Positions 18,831-29,065 of a stretch of DNA of 64,000 bases are shown here, piece after piece. A model generated the notes under the pieces. That model had not been told where the DNA came from. It saw only the letters and a list, made by a program, of their open reading frames with translations, and searched no databases. Within the stretch, counting starts at the first letter, position 1. Every line of letters starts with the position of its first letter. Origin of the DNA: Marinobacter algicola DG893 (lineage in GTDB: Bacteria; Pseudomonadota; Gammaproteobacteria; Pseudomonadales; Oleiphilaceae); the NCBI RefSeq assembly GCF_000170835.1, contig NZ_ABCP01000007.1:62001-126000 (forward strand), given 5' to 3'. Made by a program: the position numbers and the translations under genes.

Positions 18831-19300
18831 TGGCGTATACCCAGGCGGTACAGTACGGGCGATAGCAGGATATTCGACACGGTAAACAGCACCACGACAA
18901 CCACCACAGTGAACCAGCCCAGCCCCAGCCAAAACCACGCCAGGATCATTGGTAGCAAGGCTTCAGGAACCTGGTCAAGCCCAACCGCCCGGGCACTGGA
19001 GGCAAGACCGGCACGGCGCTTGATGAAACTGCTGATGATATCGCCAGCCAACCCCAGCAACCCGAAAACCAGACCAAATACGACGCCTATCCCGGTGACC
19101 CACGCAAACAGGCAACACGCCAGCGCACCGGATACAATACCGCGCCAGGTTTTGCTTCGTCCCAGCACCGGCTGCCCATCCCGCCATAGCCTGCCACCAT
19201 CAACAGGGGCCGACCATCGCCGGCCAAACAGCCGGGCGGCCAGTACCGGTGCGCCATTTGCCAGCACCAGCATCACAAAGAGCTCGATAGAAATCAGCAA
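18818..19300 (-). CDS. CDP-archaeol synthase (CarS)-like membrane protein
   Basis: A 160-residue integral membrane protein. GLAGDIISSFIKRRAG and the earlier SKTWRGIVSG match the cytidylyltransferase-type signature of the CarS/CdsA superfamily, which attaches CDP to lipid phosphates. The bacterial CarS-like branch has no settled function; CDP-diacylglycerol synthesis is the simplest guess. The start is a TTG at 19300 with GGAG upstream; an ATG nine codons in is an alternative. It lies 42 bp downstream of fumC on the same strand and converges on the phosphoesterase. Confidence 0.75.
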   Translation of the reverse strand: MLISIELFVMLVLANGAPVLAARLFGRRWSAPVDGGRLWRDGQPVLGRSKTWRGIVSGALACCLFAWVTGIGVVFGLVFGLLGLAGDIISSFIKRRAGLASSARAVGLDQVPEALLPMILAWFWLGLGWFTVVVVVVLFTVSNILLSPVLYRLGIRHQPH

Positions 19301-19342
19301 CCGGCTCAGTCTCCGTCAGGGCCGCCCATTCGGCGGTTACTA

Positions 19343-20719
19343 TCAGGCAAGCCCGCCCTTGGTCAGTTTCAGCGGGTCCATCAGTTCCTCCAGCCGGTTG
19401 CGATCCAGGCCGCTGCGCTCTTCCGCCACGTCAATCACCGGTCGTCCGGTCTGGTAGGCTTCCTTGGCAATATCAGACGCAAGGCTATAACCAATTTCGG
19501 GGTTGAGCGCGGTGACCAGCACCGGGTTCTTTCCGACGGCCGCGTCCAGATGATCGGTATTCACCGTGAAATCCCGAATCGCCTTATCACCGAGCATGGT
19601 TGAGGCGTTGGTCAGAAGTTCGATCATGTCCAACAGGTTGGCGCCGACCAGCGGTAACATCACATTTAACTGGAAGTTGCCCGACTGTCCTGCCATGGCA
19701 ACTGTGCTGTCCAGCCCCATGACCTGGGCCCCGACCATGGCCACCGACTCCGGAATCACCGGGTTGACCTTGCCCGGCATGATGCTGCTGCCCGGCTGTA
19801 GGGCCGGCAGGCTGATTTCCGCCAGGCCGTGAATTGGCCCGCTGTTCATCCAGCGCAGGTCGTTGGCGATCTTGGTCAGTACGATGGCCAGCCCCCGCAA
19901 CTGGGACGACAGGGCCACGGGAGCATCGATGGCACTCTGCCCCACGAATTTATGCTCCAGAGAGCGGAAATGGTAACCCGTATTGGATGAGAGAAATTTG
20001 ACGAACTGCCCTGGAAATTCTTCCAGCGCATTCACTCCGGTTCCTACGGCTGTGCCCCCCTGGGGTACCGCCAGCAAGTCTTCGGCGGCCACCTCAAGCC
20101 GTTTTTCCGCGGCGAGTAGTTGCTCCCGCCAGGTTCTCAGCTCCTGGCCCAGGGTGACCGGCATGGCATCCATCAAGTGAGTACGGCCAGTCTTCACCTG
20201 ATTCGCGAACAACGCCTCACGCTCATAGATAACCCCACACAGGTGGGTCAACGCGGGAATCAGGCGCTCGTATATACCCGCAACAGCACTGACATGAATG
20301 GCGGTCGGGATCACGTCGTTGGAGCTCTGGCTCATGTTGACGTGATCGTTTGGGTGAATCTCAACATCCTCCCGCGCCGCCAGGGCGGCGATAACTTCAT
20401 TCACATTCATGTTGGTGCTGGTGCCAGACCCTGTCTGGTAACGATCAATAGGGAACTGGTCAGCAAATTCACCGTTTACCAGGCGATCACCGGCCGCGAC
20501 AATCGCATCGCGCAGATCGTTATTCAGTAAACCCAGGCTGGCGTTGGCATCTGCGGCGGCCTGTTTCACTCTTACTACCGCCGCGATGAACGCCGGCGGC
20601 ATTGGCTGGCCACTTACCGGAAAATTCTCTATGGCCCTCTGGGTCTGTGCGCCCCAGAGAGCCTCTTCGGGAACGCGCACTTCGCCCAGGCTGTCTTTTT
20701 CAGTCCTGAAATTCGTCAT
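19343..20719 (-). CDS. fumC: Class II fumarate hydratase
   Basis: An oxygen-stable tetrameric TCA enzyme that interconverts fumarate and L-malate. The 458-residue length is normal. GTSTNMNVNEV, KTGRTHLMDA and the superfamily signature GSSIMPGKVNP (near residue 315) are present and intact. GAGGATG lies just before the ATG. With mqo 5 kb away it supplies the malate-oxidising part of the cycle. It does not appear to belong to an operon with its upstream neighbour. Confidence 0.95.
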   Translation of the reverse strand: MTNFRTEKDSLGEVRVPEEALWGAQTQRAIENFPVSGQPMPPAFIAAVVRVKQAAADANASLGLLNNDLRDAIVAAGDRLVNGEFADQFPIDRYQTGSGTSTNMNVNEVIAALAAREDVEIHPNDHVNMSQSSNDVIPTAIHVSAVAGIYERLIPALTHLCGVIYEREALFANQVKTGRTHLMDAMPVTLGQELRTWREQLLAAEKRLEVAAEDLLAVPQGGTAVGTGVNALEEFPGQFVKFLSSNTGYHFRSLEHKFVGQSAIDAPVALSSQLRGLAIVLTKIANDLRWMNSGPIHGLAEISLPALQPGSSIMPGKVNPVIPESVAMVGAQVMGLDSTVAMAGQSGNFQLNVMLPLVGANLLDMIELLTNASTMLGDKAIRDFTVNTDHLDAAVGKNPVLVTALNPEIGYSLASDIAKEAYQTGRPVIDVAEERSGLDRNRLEELMDPLKLTKGGLA

Positions 20720-20750
20720 GACATCCTCCTCTGTTCACAGGCATTGGGGC

Positions 20751-21035
20751 TCAGCCGTTTGGCGGTGACTTAAGTCTGACATGGTCGCAAATGCCGGTAA
20801 CCTGATCAAAATTCAGGATCAGGGTATGAACCGTGTTGGTATAGGTATCATGCAGGTGGAACTTGAAACGGTGTTGCTTCTCCCCCTGGAGGAAGCCGTC
20901 GTACTCACGCACGAGTTCCCGAACATCGCCACCTTCGTCCCTCGACCAGGTGGCATTGAAGGGCCCAAGGACGGCGCCGCCAGTCAGGCAAACAGTCACT
21001 TCGTGATTGGTAAGGGCGTTTTCCGGAACGGACAT
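20751..21035 (-). CDS. Small conserved-looking protein of unknown function
   Basis: A 94-residue soluble protein that I do not recognise. It reads as an alternating-strand fold (HEVTVCLTGG, FKFHLHDTYTNTVHTLILNF) with no signal peptide. AGGAG sits at proper spacing before the ATG at 21035, and the composition looks coding. It lies between ercS and fumC on the same strand, 31 bp before fumC, so it could be co-transcribed with fumC. Confidence 0.6.
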   Translation of the reverse strand: MSVPENALTNHEVTVCLTGGAVLGPFNATWSRDEGGDVRELVREYDGFLQGEKQHRFKFHLHDTYTNTVHTLILNFDQVTGICDHVRLKSPPNG

Positions 21036-21084
21036 GGCACACTCTCCTGACAAAACAATTATTGACAGAATAAAGTGTAGACCG

Positions 21085-22836
21085 TCATTGCGATTCTGAG
21101 TTCAGGGAAGCGGCCAGACTGGAGACAAGCGCCCGAAGCCGGTTGGGCTTCACAGGTTTGTTGAGAATCGGCAGGTCATGGGCACTGATGAGACGGCGAG
21201 TTTCATCGCTGCGATCAGCGGTAATGATGGCAGCCGGGATATCACGACCAAAATGACGACGAACCGCGTAGACCGCCTGACAACCAGTCAGGTTCTCGTC
21301 CAGGTGGAAATCGGCCAGGATGATATCGGAGCCATCAAACTGCGCTACCGCCTCAACCGCGCTACCCGCTGTGGCAACCCTACACCCCCAACGCTCCAGC
21401 AGGGCCCGCATACTTTCCTGCACCGGCTCTTCGTTGTCGATCACCAGAACACGTAGCCCGTCGAAGAACGCGGGCGCTAGAGCCAAAGGTTCCGCTTTCT
21501 GGCCGTCGGCAGCCGCTTCGGTGAAGCGGGCCAAGGGAATGAGGATGCTGAAACAGGAGCCTTTGCCGTGGCGCGAATCCACCCGGATGTCGCAGGCCAG
21601 CACCCTTGCCATTCGTTCCACAATCGCCAATCCCAGGCCCACACCCTGGCGACCTCCACCCTTGGGTAGTATCTGGTGAAACTCGCGGAAAATGTCCTCG
21701 AGCTTTTCCTGCTCAATGCCCACACCGGTGTCCCACACCCCTATTTCCAGGTTTGGGCCGCGCTTGCGGGCTGCAAACAGCACACCACCTTCACGGGTAT
21801 AACGAAACGCGTTGCTTAACAGGTTGCGGAGTATCCGAGTGAGCATTCGCGGGTCCGTACGCACGCGACCTGAACCCAAGCGAACCCGAAAATGCAGCTC
21901 TGCGTTCTCCGCCACCGGTTCAAATTCCTGCGCCAGCCCCCGCATCAGTTCGCCAATATCGGCATTGACAATATCTGGCCGCATGGCCTTTTGATCCAGC
22001 TTGGAGATATCCAGCAAATCAGCCAGCAGGTCTTCAGCGCTCTCAAGGGACCGCTGCACACGCTGGACAAGGCGATTCTCATCCGCAGGCAGCTGGCTGT
22101 CGATCAATGCGGATACCAGCAATCTCGCGGCGTTCAGAGGTTGCAGCAGGTCGTGGCTGGCTGCGGCCAGGTATTTGTCTTTACTTTCGTTGGCCTCCCG
22201 AGCCGCATCCACGGCCACCACCAATTCCCGCTCCACCTTTTCCCGCTGCTCGATCTGGTAGCGGAGAACCACGTTGGCGTTCTGCAGCTCGTCGGTGCGC
22301 TCCTCCACCCGGCGTTCCAGATCCGCATTGAGCTGGCGCAGCTTTTCCCGCGCCTGGTGGCGCTCGGTGATGTCCGCCACAAACGCTTCAACCACTTCGG
22401 GGCCCAAATCAGGCCGCCGCAACAGGGTTATCGCAACTTGCACCGGTGTATTGTCCGCCCGTCTGAGCCGAGCCTCCCTCGCACTAAGGCTGCCGTTGTC
22501 CAGTAATTCCTGGCGGATAGCATCAAACTCCCCGGAACTGCAGAACAACTGCTCGCGCAGGCGGATAACCCCCGTGATCAGAGCCTCGGCACTGTCGTAA
22601 CCGCAGATACGGGCCATGGCGGGGTTGGCGGCCACAAAACCGCCCCTGAGGTTGGCCTGGAAAATGCCATGAAGGGCATTCTCGAAAAGCCACTTGTAGC
22701 GGTTGCGTTCCTTCTCCAGTTCGTCGATCCGCTCCTGCAGCGCCGGGTAATAGTTCTTTCTTACCGACTGGCTGCCAAGGCCAAGCAGGTCGCCGATGTC
22801 ATAGTCGGCATCACTGGGGTCAGAGGGCTTCTTCAT
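21085..22836 (-). CDS. ercS: Cytosolic hybrid sensor histidine kinase ErcS-like
   Basis: A soluble hybrid kinase of 583 residues. A PAS domain (about residues 40-160) is followed by a coiled coil, a HisKA domain with phospho-acceptor His228 (ASHDLLQPLNAARL), an HATPase_c domain (NAFRYT, DTGVGIE, GVGLGLAIV) and a receiver domain with Asp509 (ILADFHLD). No membrane segment is present. It overlaps the 3' end of ercA by 17 bp, the same pairing as ercA-ercS in P. aeruginosa, where Erc proteins belong to the regulatory cascade for ethanol oxidation. The kinase closely resembles the one at 49834-52095. The signal is unknown. Confidence 0.82.
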   Translation of the reverse strand: MKKPSDPSDADYDIGDLLGLGSQSVRKNYYPALQERIDELEKERNRYKWLFENALHGIFQANLRGGFVAANPAMARICGYDSAEALITGVIRLREQLFCSSGEFDAIRQELLDNGSLSAREARLRRADNTPVQVAITLLRRPDLGPEVVEAFVADITERHQAREKLRQLNADLERRVEERTDELQNANVVLRYQIEQREKVERELVVAVDAAREANESKDKYLAAASHDLLQPLNAARLLVSALIDSQLPADENRLVQRVQRSLESAEDLLADLLDISKLDQKAMRPDIVNADIGELMRGLAQEFEPVAENAELHFRVRLGSGRVRTDPRMLTRILRNLLSNAFRYTREGGVLFAARKRGPNLEIGVWDTGVGIEQEKLEDIFREFHQILPKGGGRQGVGLGLAIVERMARVLACDIRVDSRHGKGSCFSILIPLARFTEAAADGQKAEPLALAPAFFDGLRVLVIDNEEPVQESMRALLERWGCRVATAGSAVEAVAQFDGSDIILADFHLDENLTGCQAVYAVRRHFGRDIPAAIITADRSDETRRLISAHDLPILNKPVKPNRLRALVSSLAASLNSESQ

Positions 22837-23983
22837 AGACCACTTCAACGTCACGGCGGGAGGACTTGCGGGGATTGGTCAGGATGCATGGGTCCTGCAG
22901 CGCGAAGCCCGACAGGTAAGGGATATCGGATGTAGTCACGCCCAGTTTGCCCAGCTTGGCCTCCAATCCCACGGCCTGTTTCAATGTGATGATTCGCCCC
23001 ATCAGGCGCTGTTTGATGACTGGTTTCGACATACCGCGGGTGTCGATGTCCATGGCCTCCGCCACCCGCCGGAAGCGATCCTCTGCCGAGGTGTAGTTGT
23101 AGGCCACAACGTGTTCAAGCAGCAAGGCGTTGCAAAGGCCATGGGGCAAATCCAGATAGCCACCCAGGCTGTGGGACATGGCATGCACAGCCCCCAGGAT
23201 GGCATTGGAAAACGCCAGGCCGGCCTGCATGGAAGCCAGCATGATCTGCTCACGCAACTGCACGTTGGCGGTATTCAGTACCAGCGGTTCCAGGTGGCGA
23301 TTGATCAGCCGGATGGCTTCCAGGGCGTTGGTGTCCGTCAGCGGCCCGCTACCGGTGGAGACGTACGCCTCAATGGCGTGCACCATGGCGTCCACCCCGG
23401 TACAGGCCGTCAGGTATGGGTCCATGGTTTCCGTTACTTCCGGATCAATCAGCGACACATCCGGCACCACCGCCTTGCTGATGATGGAAAACTTGAAGCG
23501 CCGGTTGGGGTCGGAAATGATCGCGAACTGGGAGACATCGGCGGAGGTGCCTGCCGTGGTGGGGATCAGAATCATCGGGGGCGACGGCGAGGTAATGGTG
23601 TCCACACCTTCAAATTCAAGGATGTTCCGGCCATGGGCGCTGACGATGCCGATACCCTTGGCGCAGTCCATGGGGCTGCCGCCACCGATGGCGACAACCA
23701 CGTCACATTGGCTGGACTTGTACAACTCAGCCCCGGCCATGACTTCGTCCACTTTCGGATTGGCAGAAACACCGGTAAAAACAGTGACACGAAGACCCGC
23801 TGTCACCAGAATGTCCATGATTTCCGTAACCCAGCCGGCCTTTTCCACACCGGGGTCGGACACCAGGAACACGTGGCGAGCACCAAAGTTACTGGCAAAG
23901 TTGGCGACTGCCTTGCGAGAGCCCGCACCAAAGACGATTTCAGGGGACACAAACTTGCGCAGGGCGGAAATATCGTAGCTCAT
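22820..23983 (-). CDS. ercA: Iron-containing alcohol dehydrogenase ErcA
   Basis: A 387-residue group III alcohol dehydrogenase. The NAD-binding GGGSPMDCAK is near residue 97, the metal-site region HAMSHSLGGYLDLPHG near residue 267, and the family strand TTAGTSADVSQF is present. In P. aeruginosa ErcA is reported to act in regulation of the quinoprotein ethanol system rather than as the main catabolic enzyme. Here too it is last but one in the pqq cluster, followed by ercS with a 17-bp overlap. The substrate cannot be told from sequence. Confidence 0.88.
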   Translation of the reverse strand: MSYDISALRKFVSPEIVFGAGSRKAVANFASNFGARHVFLVSDPGVEKAGWVTEIMDILVTAGLRVTVFTGVSANPKVDEVMAGAELYKSSQCDVVVAIGGGSPMDCAKGIGIVSAHGRNILEFEGVDTITSPSPPMILIPTTAGTSADVSQFAIISDPNRRFKFSIISKAVVPDVSLIDPEVTETMDPYLTACTGVDAMVHAIEAYVSTGSGPLTDTNALEAIRLINRHLEPLVLNTANVQLREQIMLASMQAGLAFSNAILGAVHAMSHSLGGYLDLPHGLCNALLLEHVVAYNYTSAEDRFRRVAEAMDIDTRGMSKPVIKQRLMGRIITLKQAVGLEAKLGKLGVTTSDIPYLSGFALQDPCILTNPRKSSRRDVEVVYEEAL

Positions 23984-24041
23984 GGGCGCTCTCTTCAGTG
24001 TTACTGTTGTTATTGTATAGACCCTGAGTTTACCTTAACCA

Positions 24042-25832
24042 TTACCCACCATCATTGCACTTTCGGCTATGTTGATCGTAGAAAGCGAGCAGGTTTTCCA
24101 GCAGGGCCACCTGGTTTTTCCGCTGCCGGAAACCGTGCCCTTCGTCCTCAAACCACCAGAGTTCCGCTGACTGACCGTTCTGCTCCAGCACCCGCACCAT
24201 TTGCCGGGTCTGCTCAGGCACAACCACACGATCCTGGCCACCCTGAAAAAAGATCATCGGCCGGCGTATGCAATGCGCCTGCTGAACGGGTGTGCGCTCA
24301 TGCCAGCGCTCGGGATAATCACTTGGCGCTCCCAACAGCCAGTCCAGGTAGCCTGACTCGAATCGGTGCGTCACCTCCCTCAAACGGGCCGGGTCGCTGA
24401 CACCAAACAGACTTGCACCAGCCCGGAACCGTGTGCCGCGAGTCATCGCCATCAACGCCGTATAACCGCCAGAGCTACGGCCCTGAATAAACAGCCGGCT
24501 AACGTCTGCCCGGCCAGTGGCCACCAAGTGATCCGCTGCCCGCTCCATGTCTTCCACATCGGACTGGCCCCAGTTGCCAGCGAGTGCCATGCGACAGCGG
24601 CGGCCAAATCCCGCGCTGCCGCGATAATTGACATCGGCGACCGCAAAACCATGGTGGCACCAGAACTGGACCTGCGGATTGAAGACCGGCCAGGCCATCG
24701 ACGTGGGCCCACCGTGAGCGATCAGGATCAATGGCGGCGGATTGTTGTCCGTCGAACCATCAACGGGTGGATACCAGAACCCGGCCACCTCTTCCGTCAC
24801 CCCATTCGATGGCGGCACCTGGAAGGGTTCAGGCGAAACAATTGGCGCATCGGAAAACGGCGCCTCGTCCCCGGCCAGTAGGCGGGCCCGGTTGGTTGCC
24901 AGGTCCACCGCCAATACCGAGTCGAGACGGGTAGCCGATCGGGCAATACAATAAAGCTGGCCATCAAAGACCGTTATATGCCGGAAGTCATTGAAGCCCG
25001 GCGCAACCTTTGCGGACGATGAACCGGTGGAGCGCTTCAGCCATAGCTCCCCAACTCCGTTTACGTAGCGTACCCAGACCCAACCACCCTGGCCCAACGG
25101 GCAAAAATGGCGTTCGCCCAATTGCCAGGGGGAGCTTGCGTGATCCGCGGCGGTCGAGTCCAGGCAAGTCCACCTGGCCTGTTCATCCGGCCAGGAAACG
25201 CACCAGATCTGCCACCATCCTTCGTGGTCCGACAGCACGTGCAACGTTTCACCATCGAACACCGGCTGCTGCACGCTGCCTTCCCCTGGCGTTGGCCAAC
25301 AACGGGCGCGAATCAACGCTCCGTCTTCGCCAACCTCAGCAGTCCATAGAACGGACCTCACCCAGGGCATATCCGGCAACGACCAACAAATCCAGGCTAT
25401 GCGTTCACCGCTGGCGGATAGCGCCGGAGCGCTATAAAAATCTTCGCTGTCGTGCAGGGGCACAACCTCGTTGTAGTCTCGAACCGCCACCAACTGCTGA
25501 CACCCCGAACGTTCACGTACGGCCAGGGTGCGGTGATGAAACGGGTCCCATACCAGCCCGCCGAAGCTGGCGTCCGCATCCTGTGTTATGGCGCTTGTCG
25601 CGCCCGTAGCAGCATCGATACGGTGAATCTGCTGCTGGGATGCCTCAACGGCGTAAACCGCGTCGCGTCCTGCACACAGCGCCCCTCCGCCGTAACCATT
25701 GACCTCGCTGCGAATATCAATAGTCGGGGGTGTACCCCATTGAGGGCTCTCACCACTTACTTTTCGGAGCAGGTTGTGACCGCTGTCAGGGTCAAACTCC
25801 AGCCAGAATACGCCGGCTTGGCCCGCCGTCAC
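24042..25832 (-). CDS. pqqH: S9-family prolyl-oligopeptidase-like protein, PqqH-like
   Basis: An alpha/beta-hydrolase peptidase of the S9 (dipeptidyl/acylaminoacyl peptidase) type. An N-terminal beta-propeller of about 330 residues precedes the catalytic domain, in which the Ser is in QGRSSGGYTA, Asp in GGQDRVV and His in EDEGHGFR. In Pseudomonas the same gene closes the pqq cluster, where a role in PQQ synthesis or PqqA processing has been suggested but not settled. The GTG at 25832 is the first standard start, yet the frame continues upstream with family-like sequence (PSLSAEQASSAFIQRGW) to a stop at 25952, so initiation may be at a rare codon such as CTG 25877. Confidence 0.8.
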   Translation of the reverse strand: MTAGQAGVFWLEFDPDSGHNLLRKVSGESPQWGTPPTIDIRSEVNGYGGGALCAGRDAVYAVEASQQQIHRIDAATGATSAITQDADASFGGLVWDPFHHRTLAVRERSGCQQLVAVRDYNEVVPLHDSEDFYSAPALSASGERIAWICWSLPDMPWVRSVLWTAEVGEDGALIRARCWPTPGEGSVQQPVFDGETLHVLSDHEGWWQIWCVSWPDEQARWTCLDSTAADHASSPWQLGERHFCPLGQGGWVWVRYVNGVGELWLKRSTGSSSAKVAPGFNDFRHITVFDGQLYCIARSATRLDSVLAVDLATNRARLLAGDEAPFSDAPIVSPEPFQVPPSNGVTEEVAGFWYPPVDGSTDNNPPPLILIAHGGPTSMAWPVFNPQVQFWCHHGFAVADVNYRGSAGFGRRCRMALAGNWGQSDVEDMERAADHLVATGRADVSRLFIQGRSSGGYTALMAMTRGTRFRAGASLFGVSDPARLREVTHRFESGYLDWLLGAPSDYPERWHERTPVQQAHCIRRPMIFFQGGQDRVVVPEQTRQMVRVLEQNGQSAELWWFEDEGHGFRQRKNQVALLENLLAFYDQHSRKCNDGG

Positions 25833-25905
25833 CCACCCCCGCTGGATAAACGCCGAAGACGCCTGTTCGGCAGACAGCGACGGAGATCGGGGCGGATTCC
25901 AGGCA

Positions 25906-27060
25906 TCAGCCCCGGAAGAACAGCCGGGAGTTGTTGGCGTTGCGATAGGTCAGCTCCTCCAGCCCGGCTGTGGCGTGATCCGCAGCCTTGCGGGCGGCGA
26001 GGATGCGGTCGTGATGGGGTGATTTGCTGCAAACCGGGTCGGCGTTATCGGCATGACCGGTTAGAAGATAGGCCTGGCATCGGCATCCGCCGAAGTCCTT
26101 CCCTTTTTCGTCGCAGGACCGGCACGGCTCCGGCATCCAGCTGTCACCCCGGTAATGGTTGAAACCCGGGCTGTCATACCAGATCGAGTGTAGCGAGGAA
26201 TTCCGTACATTGGGAAACTCAATGGGCAACAGGCGGGCGCTGTGGCAGGGTAAGGCGGTGCCATCCGGCGCCACGGTGAGGAACAGGCTGCCCCACCCGT
26301 TCATACAGGCCTTTGGCCGTTCCTCGTAATAGTCCGGGGTGACAAAGATCAGCCTCATCGCTGAGCCGTCGTCTGCCAGACGTTGGCGATAGGTGTTTAC
26401 ATCGGCCTCTGCCTTTTCCAGCTGAGCCCTGGAGGGCATCAACCCCTCGCGGTTTTCGAACGCCCAGCCGTAATACTGGCAGGTGGCCAGCTCCACGTAA
26501 TCCGCACCCAATCGCTCACACAAGCTGATGATGTCATTCATCTGATGGATATTGTGCCGATGGATCACGAAGTTGAGCACCATCGGGTAGCCCGCCTCTT
26601 TTACCGCGCGGGCCATAGCCAGTTTCTGGTCGAACGCCTTGCGGGAACCGGCGACAGCGTTGTTCAGTTCCGGGTCCGAAGCCTGGAAACTGACCTGGAT
26701 ATGGTCCAGTCCGGCGTCGCGGAAGGCATTTACTTTGGCCTCGGTGAGCCCCAGGCCGGAGGTGATCAGGTTGGTGTAATAGCCCAGTTGCCTGGCCTCT
26801 GCGATCAACTCCGGCAGGTCCTGACGCACCAGTGGCTCGCCGCCGGAAAAGCCCAGTTGGGCCGCCCCCATCTCACGGCCCTGGCGCAGCACCCTGGTCC
26901 ACTCTTCGGTGGTCAGTTCCTGCTGGGTCTGTGCGAAATCCAGTGGATTGGAACAGTAGGGGCACTGCAGTGGGCAGCGGTAGGTCAATTCCGCCAGCAG
27001 CCATAGGGGCGGGCCAATACCGGGCCGATCACCTGCCGGCATGGTGTCGTGCCGATTCAT
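25906..27060 (-). CDS. pqqE: PqqA peptide cyclase (radical SAM)
   Basis: A radical SAM enzyme that forms the carbon-carbon bond between the Glu and Tyr of the precursor PqqA, the first committed step of PQQ synthesis. CPLQCPYC holds the SAM-cluster cysteines (CxxxCxxC). The SPASM tail has auxiliary-cluster cysteines in [16 protein letters not shown] and at [10 protein letters not shown]. Its ATG overlaps the pqqD stop by 4 bp, fitting the PqqD-PqqE partnership. The length of 384 is normal. Confidence 0.96.
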   Translation of the reverse strand: MNRHDTMPAGDRPGIGPPLWLLAELTYRCPLQCPYCSNPLDFAQTQQELTTEEWTRVLRQGREMGAAQLGFSGGEPLVRQDLPELIAEARQLGYYTNLITSGLGLTEAKVNAFRDAGLDHIQVSFQASDPELNNAVAGSRKAFDQKLAMARAVKEAGYPMVLNFVIHRHNIHQMNDIISLCERLGADYVELATCQYYGWAFENREGLMPSRAQLEKAEADVNTYRQRLADDGSAMRLIFVTPDYYEERPKACMNGWGSLFLTVAPDGTALPCHSARLLPIEFPNVRNSSLHSIWYDSPGFNHYRGDSWMPEPCRSCDEKGKDFGGCRCQAYLLTGHADNADPVCSKSPHHDRILAARKAADHATAGLEELTYRNANNSRLFFRG

Positions 27061-27320
27061 GGAAACAGTATCCAGTGCTGCTGCTCGGCTTCCTTGAGAA
27101 ACTCGCTGACATCATCTGCCAGGGACCCTGCGTCGGGAAACTGCTGCTCCAGGATGGCGACAATGTCAGCCACGGTGCGCTGGCCGTTCACTTCCTTCAG
27201 CACCGCCCCGGCACTGTCGTTCAGCCGCACCATGCCTTCGGGATACAACAGCACATGGGCCTTCTGGGCTGGCTCCCACTGGAAGCGGAAGCCCGGGCGC
27301 AGTCTCGGTGTGCGCTCCAT
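27057..27320 (-). CDS. pqqD: PQQ biosynthesis peptide chaperone PqqD
   Basis: An 87-residue RRE-type protein that binds PqqA and presents it to PqqE. The sequence shows the PqqD pattern [36 protein letters not shown]. The ATG at 27320 lies 11 bp after the pqqC stop; the longer in-frame reading upstream is just overlap with pqqC. It overlaps pqqE by 4 bp. Confidence 0.95.
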   Translation of the reverse strand: MERTPRLRPGFRFQWEPAQKAHVLLYPEGMVRLNDSAGAVLKEVNGQRTVADIVAILEQQFPDAGSLADDVSEFLKEAEQQHWILFP

Positions 27321-27331
27321 GGGCGTGGCCA

Positions 27332-28087
27332 CTACAGCCCCCGGTGCCAGACCGGCTGACCGGTTACGGTGTGGTACGGCGGCGTGCGGTGCTGATAAGC
27401 CATAGTCAGGGCATCCAACATAGACCATAAGATATCCAGTTTGAATTGAAGGATTTCCAGGGCACGGGCCTGCTGTGCCGCGGTGGTAAAGTGATCCAGG
27501 GTAATGGTCAGGCCATGTTCCACATCGCGGCGCGCTTCCGACAACCGCTTGCGGAAATAGGCGTATCCATCGGTCTGGATCCAGGGATAATGCTGGGGCC
27601 AGCTATCGAGCCGGGACTGGTGAATTTCCGGCGCAAACAGTTCTGTCAGGGAGGAACAGGCCGCTTCCTGCCAAGTCGCCCGGCGGGCAAAGTTCAGGTA
27701 GGCGTCTACGGCAAACCGTACACCCGGCAGCACATGGCGCTGGTCGGTGACCTCGTCCCGGGTTAGCCCGACCGCTTCCGCCAAGCTCAACCAGGCCTCG
27801 ATACCGCCTTCGTCGTCAATGTGGCCATCGTGATCCAACACTCGTTGGAGCCACAACCGGCGGACCGAGGCATCCGGGCAGTTAGCCATGATCGCCGCAT
27901 CCTTGCGGGGTATGTTGATCTGGTAGTAGTACCGGTTAGCGACCCAGCCACGAATCTGCTCAGGAGTGCAGTCACCGCCATACATGGCTTTATGGTAGGG
28001 ATGGTGAATGTGGTAGTACTGGCCTTTTGCACGCAGGGCCTGCTCGAAATCCCCACGATTCATCACAGGTGTCGCGATTGCGTTCAC
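27332..28087 (-). CDS. pqqC: Pyrroloquinoline-quinone synthase PqqC
   Basis: A cofactor-free oxidase, 251 residues, catalysing the final ring closure and oxidation to PQQ. The all-helical fold with [12 protein letters not shown] near residue 22 and [15 protein letters not shown] near residue 52 is diagnostic. A GTG start overlaps the pqqB stop by 4 bp. Confidence 0.96.
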   Translation of the reverse strand: MNAIATPVMNRGDFEQALRAKGQYYHIHHPYHKAMYGGDCTPEQIRGWVANRYYYQINIPRKDAAIMANCPDASVRRLWLQRVLDHDGHIDDEGGIEAWLSLAEAVGLTRDEVTDQRHVLPGVRFAVDAYLNFARRATWQEAACSSLTELFAPEIHQSRLDSWPQHYPWIQTDGYAYFRKRLSEARRDVEHGLTITLDHFTTAAQQARALEILQFKLDILWSMLDALTMAYQHRTPPYHTVTGQPVWHRGL

Positions 28088-29013
28088 AATGGTACCCCCA
28101 TATCCAGATGCATTCCGTCAAAAGACACCTCGATGCCATGCCTGGTCAGCACGGCCCGTTCCGGTGAATCCTCGTCCAGAATGGGGTTGGTGTTATTGAT
28201 ATGGATAAGAACTTTTCGGCGCGCTGGCATGGTATCCAGCACCTCGATCATGCCGCCGGGGCCACTCTGGGCCAAGTGGCCCATTTCCTGACCGGTGCGC
28301 GTGCCCACCTCGCAGCGCAGCATTTCGTCGTCGTGCCACACCGTACCATCCACCAGCAGGGTGTCGGCCTTGCGCATCCACTGCAGGATTTGTTCGTCGG
28401 GCTGGCCGAGCCCCGGTGCATACATAACCGTTTCACCGCTGCGGGTGTCCTCTATGAACAGCCCGATGTTGTCACCAGGGTGGGGGTTGTTCCTGCGCGG
28501 CGAGTACGGCGGCGCATTGCTCAGCAACGGAATGGCCGTCAGTCGCAATGACGGGGCGCAGGGAATGGAAAAAGACTGTTGGTCGGTACAGGGTACTTCA
28601 TGCCACTGGGGACCACCGTTCCAGTGGGTGAGCATGCGAAACAATGGGAAACCGCTGCTCAGATCCTCGTGAACCTGGGCCGTGCACCACACGTCCAAGG
28701 GCAACCCCTCGCGCAACATCAGCAAACCGGTGGTGTGATCCACCTGACTGTCACACAGCAACACAGCGTTAATCCCGGTATCGCGAAGCGCACGCGCCGG
28801 CTGCATGGCATCAAAGCCTGCCAACTGAGCGCGGATATCGGGAGAGGCGTTGCAAAGAATCCAGTGCACACCGTCTTCGCTGACGGCAATGGAAGACTGG
28901 GTGCGCGCACTGGCATTCAGGGTACCTTTGCGGAAACCGTCACAGTTGGCGCAATTGCAGTTCCACTGGGGAAACCCTCCGCCGGCGGCGGAACCGAGGA
29001 TACGAATCTGCAT
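28084..29013 (-). CDS. pqqB: PQQ biosynthesis protein PqqB
   Basis: A 309-residue metallo-beta-lactamase-fold protein. [19 protein letters not shown] starts it, CNCANC follows, and the metal-site region [11 protein letters not shown] is near residue 90. PqqB is proposed to hydroxylate the Tyr part of the peptide-derived intermediate. It begins 52 bp after pqqA and is coupled to pqqC by a 4-bp overlap. Confidence 0.96.
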   Translation of the reverse strand: MQIRILGSAAGGGFPQWNCNCANCDGFRKGTLNASARTQSSIAVSEDGVHWILCNASPDIRAQLAGFDAMQPARALRDTGINAVLLCDSQVDHTTGLLMLREGLPLDVWCTAQVHEDLSSGFPLFRMLTHWNGGPQWHEVPCTDQQSFSIPCAPSLRLTAIPLLSNAPPYSPRRNNPHPGDNIGLFIEDTRSGETVMYAPGLGQPDEQILQWMRKADTLLVDGTVWHDDEMLRCEVGTRTGQEMGHLAQSGPGGMIEVLDTMPARRKVLIHINNTNPILDEDSPERAVLTRHGIEVSFDGMHLDMGVPL

Positions 29014-29065
29014 AACGGAAACTCCGGAAGCAAAATGGCCAGCGCAGTCGGCTGGCCATCACTAC

